Below, one piece after another: positions 1 through 4,996 of a DNA stretch of 5,707 nt. This stretch comes from JBAROU01 sp049642385. GTDB lineage: Bacteria > Chloroflexota > Dehalococcoidia > DSTF01 > RBG-16-68-14. The translations under genes were made by a program, and so were the position numbers. The stretch's first letter is position 1, and each line of letters opens with the position of its first letter. A model generated the notes under the pieces. The model searched no databases. It saw nothing but the letters and a program-made list of their open reading frames with translations, and had not been told where the DNA came from. Location of the stretch: the NCBI GenBank assembly GCA_049642385.1, contig JBAROU010000224.1:1-5707 (forward strand). Reading direction: 5' to 3'.

Positions 1-684
1 GTGCAAGCCGCGTTCCTGACACAAGCCGCGTGGCCCTCGTTTTCGAGTGACAGCGTGCACATCGCGGTTGTCGATCCTGGCGTGGGCACGGAGCGGCGTG
101 CGATCGCTCTCGAGACGCCGAACGGCCGGTTCGTCGGGCCGGACAATGGCGTGCTGTCGGCGGCGCTACCGGACGACGCACGCCCCGCGCGCGAGGGACC
201 GGTCGCGCTGCCGGCGGAGTATGGGGCCGTGGAGCTAACGAGTCGCGCGTACCAACGCGCAGCGGTGAGCGCGACGTTCCACGGCCGCGATGTGTTCGCG
301 CCCGCAGCGGCACACCTCTCGCTCGGCGTCGCACTCGCTGCGCTCGGCCCGCCGGTCGAGCGTATCATCGCGCTGCCGCCGGTTCGGGCTCGACCGCGCG
401 CGGACGGCGCAATCGAGGCGACGGTCGTACACATCGACCGCTTTGGTAACGCCGTGACCGACGCCCGCGCGGGCGATCTGCCGGCGGGCCCGCTCACGAT
501 CGACGTCGCGGGGCAGCGAGTGCCTGGTCTTGTACAAACGTACGCGGAGGCGGCGGGCCCGGCTGCGCTGGTGAGCAGCAGCGGCTTTGTGGAGATCGCA
601 CTGCGGGACGACAATGCGGCCGAGGCGCTCGGCATCGACATCGGCGCGCGCGTGGTTGTGCGGGCAGACGGCGCCAGTCGCTAA
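1..684 (+). CDS. SAM hydroxide adenosyltransferase (DUF62 family), 5'-truncated by window edge
   Basis: Members of this family (related to SAM-dependent fluorinase/chlorinase) use water or hydroxide to split S-adenosylmethionine into adenosine and methionine in the cytoplasm. Visible family motifs are VDPGVGTERR (residues 24-33 of the visible part), FVGPDNGVLSAAL (44-56), FHGRDVFAPAAAHLS (from 93), HIDRFGNAVTD in the C-terminal domain, and the final SSSGFVEIALRDDNAAE stretch that resembles the family's adenine-side segment. The family Asp-Arg-His set appears intact as D25, R32 and H94. Only 227 residues are visible, against about 260-280 for the family, and the N-terminal TDFG motif region is missing. 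The GTG at base 1 is therefore probably an internal codon and the true start lies outside the window. The frame ends with TAA at 682-684, 47 bp before the next gene on the same strand. The family assignment is firm; the physiological role is poorly known even in characterised members. Confidence 0.9.
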   Translation: MQAAFLTQAAWPSFSSDSVHIAVVDPGVGTERRAIALETPNGRFVGPDNGVLSAALPDDARPAREGPVALPAEYGAVELTSRAYQRAAVSATFHGRDVFAPAAAHLSLGVALAALGPPVERIIALPPVRARPRADGAIEATVVHIDRFGNAVTDARAGDLPAGPLTIDVAGQRVPGLVQTYAEAAGPAALVSSSGFVEIALRDDNAAEALGIDIGARVVVRADGASR

Positions 685-687
685 ACT
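682..687 (+). promoter_or_regulatory. Possible -10 box (TAAACT) overlapping the upstream stop codon
   Basis: TAAACT fits the TANNNT pattern of a bacterial -10 element and would start a transcript with a leader of about 35-40 nt for the DinB-like gene. No good -35 sits at 16-18 bp; TTGTGC at 656-661 is 20 bp away. The DinB-like gene may equally be read through from the gene before it. Confidence 0.25.
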
Positions 688-719
688 CTACCCGCTGAGC
701 ACAGACAACCATTGTCCAG

Positions 720-725
720 AGGAGG
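720..725 (+). promoter_or_regulatory. Strong Shine-Dalgarno for the DinB-like gene
   Basis: AGGAGG lies 6 nt upstream of the ATG at 732, which fixes that start. It contrasts with fmt and the two divergent genes on the right, which have no such site and appear leaderless. Confidence 0.85.
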
Positions 726-731
726 AACACC

Positions 732-1256
732 ATGACCACGGAACAAGGCCCGTCTAAGGCGGAGCTCCTGGAAGCGCTACGCACGAGCGAACGCTACGTC
801 CTCGACAAGCTACAGGCGCTGCCGGAGGAGGAGTTCGAGCAGGGGCGCTACGAGAACGGCTGGAACGGTCGTCAGATTTTGGCGCACGTCGCTTCGATCG
901 AGTGGACGTACCCGCGGCTTGTCGACCTGGCGAAGGGAACAGCGCAGCCCTCAGGCGGGCAGCCCGCCAGCGCACCGCCCGCCGCCGCGCGGCCAACGGC
1001 GATCGCGCGCGGCGGCATCATCGATTACAACGAGCGCCAGGTGGAGAAGCGCGCTGACGCATCCGTAACGGAGCTGGTCACCGAGTTCCAGCAGAACCGC
1101 GCCGCGACGATCGCCGCCGTCGAAGGCACGAACGACGCGCTGCTCTCGAAGGAGATACGCTCGGCGGGCGGGATTCAGGGCACGCTGGGGAGCGTGATCA
1201 ACGCCGTTGCGGTCCTGCACGTGATCGGTCACACGAACGACATTACGGGCGCATAG
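732..1256 (+). CDS. DinB/YfiT-like four-helix-bundle protein, putative metal-binding
   Basis: This 174-residue protein looks like the DinB / mycothiol-dependent maleylpyruvate isomerase N-terminal superfamily. These are small four-helix bundles that often bind a divalent metal through three histidines, and many act as thiol-dependent transferases or remain uncharacterised. Visible support is an N-terminal helix (about 8-30), the segment GWNGRQILAHVASIEW (43-58) matching the family pattern W..reiLaHl, and a C-terminal helix with H163 and H167 (LHVIGHTNDI). H52, H163 and H167 form the expected metal triad, with the usual four-residue spacing of the last two. Residues about 70-92 are a Pro/Ala/Gly-rich linker, longer than in compact members. 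The start is fixed by AGGAGG 6 nt upstream, and the gene ends in TAG, 42 bp before fmt. The fold is likely, but substrate and cofactor cannot be read from the sequence. It is not the E. coli DNA polymerase IV, which is also named DinB. Confidence 0.75.
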   Translation: MTTEQGPSKAELLEALRTSERYVLDKLQALPEEEFEQGRYENGWNGRQILAHVASIEWTYPRLVDLAKGTAQPSGGQPASAPPAAARPTAIARGGIIDYNERQVEKRADASVTELVTEFQQNRAATIAAVEGTNDALLSKEIRSAGGIQGTLGSVINAVAVLHVIGHTNDITGA

Positions 1257-1285
1257 CGCCAGTCGCGCCCGCACCACCGCGCTGG

Positions 1286-1291
1286 TAGGAT
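1286..1291 (+). promoter_or_regulatory. Candidate leaderless -10 box (TAGGAT) before fmt
   Basis: TAGGAT fits TANNNT and ends exactly 7 nt before the fmt ATG at 1299. That is the spacing at which transcription would begin at or beside the start codon. No convincing Shine-Dalgarno or -35 is seen. The assignment rests on position plus recurrence of the same arrangement at two other genes in the window. Confidence 0.5.
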
Positions 1292-1298
1292 CGAGAGC

Positions 1299-2264
1299 AT
1301 GCGCGTCGTCTTCATGGGCTCGCCCGAGTTCGCGCTGCCGGCGCTACGCCGGCTGATCGAGAGCGAGCACGAGGTCGCCGGCGTCGTCACGCAGCCGGAC
1401 AGGCCCGCCGGCCGCGGACGCGTGCTCAAACCACCGCCTGCGAAAGAGCTGGCGCTCGAGCATGGGCTGCCCGTCCTGCAACCGGAGCGTGTGAACGCGC
1501 TGGAGGCGCTCGCCGAAGTGCGCGCGCTCGCGCCCGATGCGTTGATTATCGCCGCATACGGCCAGATCCTAAAGCAGCCGCTGTTGGATATCCCCAAGCG
1601 AGGGGCGCTCAACGTCCACGCGTCGCTGTTGCCGAAGTATCGGGGTGCTGCGCCAGCGGCGGGCGCGATCCTGGCGGGCGAAGGCGAGACCGGCGTCACG
1701 ATCCTGGAGGTCGTCCTCGCGCTTGACGCGGGGCCGATCGTCGCACAGCGACCGCTGCTGATCGAGCCGCAGGACACGACCGGCACGCTGAACGAAACGC
1801 TTTCCGTGCTGGGCGCGGAGCTGCTCATCGACGTACTGCCGGCGTGGGAACGCGGCGATCTTACGCCGCAGCCGCAGGACGACACACAGGCGACGTACGC
1901 GCGATCGATCCATCGCGGCGATGCCGTCATCGACTGGGCGCTGCCTGCGGTGGACGTCTGGCGGCGCGTGCGCGCATACAACCCGTGGCCGGTCGCGACG
2001 ACGACCGTCGACGAGGAGCCGCTGCGCATCTTGGAGGCGTGGCCGCTCGACGACGAGCCGGATGCCCCACGCGGAACGATCGTCACGCTGTTGGCAGGCG
2101 CGACAGGCGCGGCAGGCGCACCGGCGAGCACAGGCTTCGCTGTGCGCTGCGGGCGCGGCACGCTCGGCATCATGCGGGCGCAGCGCGCCGGGCGGCGCGC
2201 GATGACAGGCGAGGAGCTGCTGCGCGGCCTGCCGGGCCTGCTCAATAAGCGCCTGGGAACGTAA
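1299..2264 (+). CDS. fmt: Methionyl-tRNA formyltransferase
   Basis: The enzyme transfers a formyl group from 10-formyltetrahydrofolate to Met-tRNA(fMet), making the initiator fMet-tRNA in the cytoplasm. The 321-residue length is normal for the family. The N-terminal Rossmann-type domain begins MRVVFMGSPEFALPALRRL, followed by VVTQPDRPAGRGR (29-41), the substrate loop region. The hallmark NVHASLLPKYRGAAP (105-119) then ETGVTI and LDAGPI supply N105, H107 and D143, which correspond to the catalytic Asn-His-Asp of characterised formyltransferases. The C-terminal tRNA-binding domain begins near residue 200, with HRGDAVIDW and VRAYNPWPVA as family landmarks. The motif before the catalytic Asp is VVLALDAG rather than the more common MDxGLDTG, a tolerated variation. 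The often-linked def (peptide deformylase) is not in the window. The start at 1299 aligns with the family N-terminus and has a leaderless-type -10 box 7 nt upstream. An inverted repeat follows the stop immediately. Confidence 0.97.
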   Translation: MRVVFMGSPEFALPALRRLIESEHEVAGVVTQPDRPAGRGRVLKPPPAKELALEHGLPVLQPERVNALEALAEVRALAPDALIIAAYGQILKQPLLDIPKRGALNVHASLLPKYRGAAPAAGAILAGEGETGVTILEVVLALDAGPIVAQRPLLIEPQDTTGTLNETLSVLGAELLIDVLPAWERGDLTPQPQDDTQATYARSIHRGDAVIDWALPAVDVWRRVRAYNPWPVATTTVDEEPLRILEAWPLDDEPDAPRGTIVTLLAGATGAAGAPASTGFAVRCGRGTLGIMRAQRAGRRAMTGEELLRGLPGLLNKRLGT

Positions 2265-2293
2265 ACAGCGCCCCCGGGATGCGAGGGCGCTGT
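2265..2293. terminator. Hairpin between convergent fmt and rplY, probable bidirectional terminator
   Basis: ACAGCGCCC (2265-2273) and GGGCGCTGT (2285-2293) are perfect 9-bp complementary arms, seven of the nine pairs G-C, around an 11-nt loop. It starts one base after the fmt TAA and lies 23 bp past the end of rplY on the other strand. No long U tract follows on the plus strand, and on the minus strand only TTT overlaps the stem end. It is therefore a terminator by position and stem strength rather than by a textbook U run. Confidence 0.65.
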
Positions 2294-2316
2294 GACCGTT
2301 CGGATACGCTGGAGCG

Positions 2317-3009
2317 TTATTCGCCCTCTGCCTTCTCCTTCTCGCCTTCTGCCGACGCACCCTCTTCCGCAGGCGCCTCGGCGCCCTCTTCGGCAGCTGC
2401 GGCCGCTTCTTCGGCAGCCGCGGCTTCTTCGGCCTCGAGCTCGGCGGCGAGACGCGGCGCGGCGACCTTGGCAACGGGCTGGTCAGGATCGTTGTGGACC
2501 TCGACACCGGCCGGGATCGGGAGGTCGCGCACGAAGAGCGACGCGTCGAGCTCATCGAGGCCGCTGACGTCCACTTCGATCTGCTCAGGAATCTCCGTGG
2601 GAAGCGCCTCAATGGTGAGGTGGTCGAGCATTTGGAGCATCACGCCGCCGTGCACGTGGACGGCGGGCGCTTCGCCGGCGAGGACAAGCTGCACTTCGGC
2701 GCGCAGCTTCTCGGTTAGCGAAATCTGAAAGAAATCGATATGCACCAACGCACCGGAGACCGGGTCGCGCTGGACGCCGCGGAGGACGACGGGACGAGCA
2801 TCGGGCTCCCCATCGATCTGGAGATCGATCACCTTGTTCGCGCTGGCTGTGCGCAGCAGGTTGGCGATCGACTGTGTGGACGTCTGGAGCGAGAGCGATT
2901 CGGTGTCGCGCCCGTAGAGATGCGCCGGCACGATGCCCTGCCGCCGGAGCGACTTCACCTTCTTGCCTGTTACTTGTCGTGGTTCAACCGGCAGCTGTAG
3001 GTCACCCAT
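2317..3009 (-). CDS. rplY: 50S ribosomal protein bL25, CTC/TL5 type
   Basis: bL25 binds 5S rRNA in the large ribosomal subunit; the longer CTC/TL5 form has been linked to stress in some bacteria. The 230 residues comprise an N-terminal 5S-binding domain (about 4-97), with RQVTGKKVKSLRRQGIVPAH and LYGRD near the start and VVLRGVQRDPVSGALVHIDF (74-93) as family signatures. A C-terminal beta domain (about 98-185) contains GVMLQMLDHLTIEALPTEIP and DVSGLDELDASLFVRDLPIP. A tail of about 44 residues (187-230) is almost only Ala, Glu and Gly and is probably disordered and strongly acidic. Such tails occur in other CTC-type proteins. The ATG at 3009 is preceded by AGGAGG 14 nt away and a closer GAGG 8 nt away. 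A small repeat-protein gene lies 33 bp upstream on the same strand, suggesting one transcript. The usual partner pth is not seen in the window. Confidence 0.96.
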   Translation of the reverse strand: MGDLQLPVEPRQVTGKKVKSLRRQGIVPAHLYGRDTESLSLQTSTQSIANLLRTASANKVIDLQIDGEPDARPVVLRGVQRDPVSGALVHIDFFQISLTEKLRAEVQLVLAGEAPAVHVHGGVMLQMLDHLTIEALPTEIPEQIEVDVSGLDELDASLFVRDLPIPAGVEVHNDPDQPVAKVAAPRLAAELEAEEAAAAEEAAAAAEEGAEAPAEEGASAEGEKEKAEGE

Positions 3010-3018
3010 CGTTGTTCG

Positions 3019-3029
3019 CCTCGCCTCCT
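3019..3029 (-). promoter_or_regulatory. Doubled Shine-Dalgarno region of rplY
   Basis: On the minus strand AGGAGG (3029-3024) is 14 nt from the ATG at 3009, long for a ribosome site. GAGG (3022-3019) is 9 nt away and better placed. Either could serve; together they support the start at 3009. Confidence 0.55.
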
Positions 3030-3042
3030 GTGTGTTGTCTGG

Positions 3043-3456
3043 TTAGCCGAACGGCAGCAGCCGTCCCAACGCTCGCAGCGTCATGCGCCCGACGACGTAG
3101 CCGAAGCCGAGCGCGAACGCCGCGGGCAGCGTGAAGGTTGCGGTGACACGGCCAGTGACGTTGGGCGAAAGGAGGAACAGGACACGGCTCTCCTCCATCG
3201 CCACGTGCTGGCCAACCGCGAGCACGGCGGCACTCTCGTGCATCTCGAGGCGGTCAGCGCGCACCTGCACGGCGGCGATCTGCGAGAGTGTCGCGCGCTC
3301 CGCCGTCACTTCGCGCACAGCCGATTGCTGGACAGAGACCGTGGCTCCGTTGATCTTGTTCACGGCGCTCTGCGACACCTGGACAGAATCGCCTGTGACT
3401 CGATCGATCTGGCCCTTCCTGAGGACTTCGGCCGTTCTGTCATCCGCCTCGAACAT
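3043..3456 (-). CDS. Unrecognised small protein: about five 15-residue repeats plus C-terminal hydrophobic segment
   Basis: I cannot name this protein. From the ATG at 3456 it has 137 residues. After a charged N-terminus (about 1-18) come about five tandem units of near-constant 15 residues (about 20-34, 35-49, 50-64, 65-79, 81-95). They share the pattern V/I-x-G/A-x-x-V-x-V-x-Q/E-S-A-V-x-x, which suggests a small beta-solenoid. Residues about 104-123 (TATFTLPAAFALGFGYVVG region) are hydrophobic, followed by Arg residues and LGRLLPFG, consistent with one C-terminal membrane anchor and a short basic tail. There is no signal peptide, so the repeats would probably face the cytoplasm, by inference. 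Start choice: GGAAAGG directly abuts an earlier ATG at 3462 but sits 6 nt from the ATG at 3456, so 3456 is preferred; 3462 would add Met-Leu. The gene is 33 bp upstream of rplY on the same strand and 65 bp downstream of the binding-protein gene. Reality as a gene is supported by its regular repeat and ribosome site. Confidence 0.75.
   Translation of the reverse strand: MFEADDRTAEVLRKGQIDRVTGDSVQVSQSAVNKINGATVSVQQSAVREVTAERATLSQIAAVQVRADRLEMHESAAVLAVGQHVAMEESRVLFLLSPNVTGRVTATFTLPAAFALGFGYVVGRMTLRALGRLLPFG
3172..3399 (-). repeat. Protein-level tandem repeat, about five 15-residue units
   Basis: Within the small repeat protein, units such as VTGDSVQVSQSAVNK, INGATVSVQQSAVRE, VTAERATLSQIAAVQ and VRADRLEMHESAAVL align without gaps. 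A more divergent fifth unit begins VGQHVAMEESRV after one extra residue. The DNA copies are clearly diverged, so this is an old protein repeat rather than a recent DNA duplication. Confidence 0.7.
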
Positions 3457-3474
3457 GAGCATCCTTTCCGCGCG

Positions 3475-3480
3475 AACCTA
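3475..3480 (-). promoter_or_regulatory. Possible -10 box (TAGGTT) for the repeat protein and rplY
   Basis: On the minus strand TAGGTT (3480-3475) would place a transcript start near 3468, leaving a very short leader that contains GGAAAGG before the ATG at 3456. No -35 is evident. If real, the repeat protein and rplY are transcribed separately from the binding-protein gene. Confidence 0.3.
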
Positions 3481-3521
3481 CGGTAACAGAGGGCCGCGTA
3501 GACGATCAAGAATGGGCAGCG

Positions 3522-4916
3522 TTACGGAGCGGTGCGATTGTACTCGTCGATGTCCTTGTCAGCCGCTTCGGCGGCGGCCTCCAAGGCAGCATCGGGGTCG
3601 GCATTGCCGGAGAGCACCTGCTCGAACGCGCGCGAAATCTGGTCTCGCACCGCATTGAACGGGCCGAGGAGCGCGCCATTCGTCGCGGGGTTATCCGGAG
3701 AGTCGCGGAGCTGCTCGATTGCCGTGGCGAACTGCGGATATTGCTCGCGCTTTTGGACGGCGGCGGGCAGATCGAACGCGGAGACGCGGCTGGGCATGTA
3801 GCCGGTATCGGCGTGCCAGCGCGCCTGCTGCTGGGGCGACGAGGCGAACTTGATGAACTCCCAGGCACCCTGTTGCTCTTCATCCGGGCGGTCGTTCAGC
3901 ACCCAGAAGGCCGCGCCGCCCAGCGTAATGCCGCCATTCTGCCCCTCAGGCGCCGGCATAGGCCCGGTGCCGATGCGGTTGGGGTCATCGCCGATGATCG
4001 TCACGGCAAGGATCGCGCCCTGGAGCACAGCAGTCGAGGCGATTGTCATCGAGGCGCGGCCGCTTGCCACCTGCAGCAGGGCGTCCTGGGCCGAACGGCC
4101 GGTGTACGTGGCGAGGCCATCGTTCAGCATCTGATCCCACCACTCGATGATGCCCTTGCCTTCGGGGCCGGCGAAGACGGCCTTCGTCGCGCGTTCTGTG
4201 CGACCGTTGGCGTTGTTCACGACGAGCGCGCCCTGCTTCGCGAGCATTTGCTCGAAGATCCAGGGGCTGACCCAGAGCGCGATGCCGGCGCGCGTCACCT
4301 CGCCGTTGTCGTTGCGCTGGACCAGACGCTCGGAGTACTGGCGCACCTCTTCGAGCGTGCGCGGCGGCCGGTCCGGGTCGAGCCCGGCGTCCTTGAACGC
4401 CTGGCGATCGTAATACAGGATCGGCCCGGCGATGTTGAACGGCATGGCGTAGAGCGTGTCATCGACGCTGTAGTAGTTGATCGCCTTCGGCTCGAAATCG
4501 GAGAGGTCGTAGCTTTCCTGATCGACGAAGTCCTGGATAGGAGTCGCCACCTTGCTATCGATCATGATTTGCGTGAACTGGTCGCTAAGCTGAACGAGCG
4601 CCGGATAGTCGCCCGGATCGGAGCTGCGCAGCTTGACGAACGACTCGCTGTAGCCGCCCTGCCGGACGAGCGTAACGTGATACTTCGTTTGCGAGGCATT
4701 GAACTCGTCGGCGATGCTGGTAAGGCTCGCCTCGGTCGTTGCGGTCATCGAGTGCCACATGACCACGTTCACGCGGTCTTGTGGGCCGGAGAGGCCACCG
4801 CTGGTGCGGCGCGGGCTTTCGCCGCCGCCATCGCCGCAAGCGATGAGGGCGAACGCCGCCGCGACGAGCACGGCGGCGAGGGCGATTATCAGCAATCGAG
4901 GCGCTCGCCTGAGCAT
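3522..4916 (-). CDS. UgpB-like ABC-transporter solute-binding lipoprotein
   Basis: Proteins of this family (solute-binding family 1, the MalE/UgpB class) capture a sugar, glycerol phosphate or related solute outside the membrane and deliver it to an ABC permease. From the ATG at 4916 it has 464 residues. It begins with a lipoprotein signal: MLRRAPRLL, a long hydrophobic run, then the lipobox LIAC with Cys27. It continues in the order seen in UgpB: VNVVMWHSM, FNASQTKYHVTL, the segment around FVKLRSSDPGDYPALVQLSD, MPFNIAGPILYYDRQAFKDA then GLDPDRPPRT, GGAAFWVLND, ARWHADTGYMPSR, and a C-terminal GPFNAVRDQISRAFEQVLSG. Ligand specificity cannot be told from this; ugpB is a resemblance, not a proven orthology. 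The frame stays open to an earlier ATG at 4952, adding MIIRPGRATILL, but the inner ATG starts directly at a normal signal peptide and has a -10-like box 7 nt upstream. No permease or ATPase gene adjoins it here. Confidence 0.92.
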   Translation of the reverse strand: MLRRAPRLLIIALAAVLVAAAFALIACGDGGGESPRRTSGGLSGPQDRVNVVMWHSMTATTEASLTSIADEFNASQTKYHVTLVRQGGYSESFVKLRSSDPGDYPALVQLSDQFTQIMIDSKVATPIQDFVDQESYDLSDFEPKAINYYSVDDTLYAMPFNIAGPILYYDRQAFKDAGLDPDRPPRTLEEVRQYSERLVQRNDNGEVTRAGIALWVSPWIFEQMLAKQGALVVNNANGRTERATKAVFAGPEGKGIIEWWDQMLNDGLATYTGRSAQDALLQVASGRASMTIASTAVLQGAILAVTIIGDDPNRIGTGPMPAPEGQNGGITLGGAAFWVLNDRPDEEQQGAWEFIKFASSPQQQARWHADTGYMPSRVSAFDLPAAVQKREQYPQFATAIEQLRDSPDNPATNGALLGPFNAVRDQISRAFEQVLSGNADPDAALEAAAEAADKDIDEYNRTAP

Positions 4917-4923
4917 TAGTAGA

Positions 4924-4929
4924 ATCGTA
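4924..4929 (-). promoter_or_regulatory. Candidate leaderless -10 box (TACGAT) for the binding-protein gene
   Basis: On the minus strand TACGAT (4929-4924) is followed by exactly 7 nt and then the ATG at 4916. The spacing is the same as at fmt. It would fall inside the coding region if the longer start at 4952 were used, so it decides the start. No clear -35 is seen. Confidence 0.55.
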
Positions 4930-4957
4930 GCGCGCCCTGGCCGTATGATCATCTCTC

Positions 4958-4987
4958 TTGCCGTCGCGGCTCCCGGTGCGTTAGGCT
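4958..4987 (+). promoter_or_regulatory. Candidate promoter of the deacylase gene (TTGCCG, 18 bp, TAGGCT)
   Basis: TTGCCG (4958-4963) matches the -35 consensus at four of six bases and is 18 bp from TAGGCT (4982-4987), which ends 9 nt before the ATG at 4997. Transcription would start at or within a few bases of the start codon, giving an essentially leaderless message. There is no Shine-Dalgarno upstream of this ATG. Confidence 0.5.
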
Positions 4988-4996
4988 AGCGCCCGC

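Noticed and set aside
1..3. GTG at base 1 as the true start of the DUF62 gene
   Set aside because: The family has about 50 more residues at the N-terminus including the TDFG region, so this is an internal codon of a gene cut by the window edge.
671..1266. The 11-mer GCGCCAGTCGC occurs at the end of the DUF62 gene (671-681) and again just after the DinB-like gene (1256-1266)
   Set aside because: Only two copies, short, no flanking similarity and no inverted partner; chance is sufficient in GC-rich sequence.
2306..2317. ACGCT-gg-AGCGT inverted repeat at the rplY stop codon
   Set aside because: A two-base centre is too tight for a hairpin of full length, and the adjacent 9-bp stem explains termination better.
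1229..2612. Two long minus-strand open frames (338 and 347 codons) opposite fmt and the rplY end
   Set aside because: They are Ser/Arg-rich shadow translations with no family motifs, overlapping the unmistakable fmt and rplY genes.
3483..3525. GTAAC and GTTAC arms in the gap after the binding-protein gene, considered as a terminator
   Set aside because: Arms of five bases separated by more than 30 nt would not form a stable hairpin, and there is no U tract.
3741..4919. Long open frame of 392 codons on the plus strand, antisense to the binding-protein gene
   Set aside because: It is a shadow: the minus frame has a clear signal peptide and continuous UgpB-like motifs, while the plus frame has low-complexity Arg/Ala-rich sequence with no recognisable domain. 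Long antisense frames are common in GC-rich DNA.
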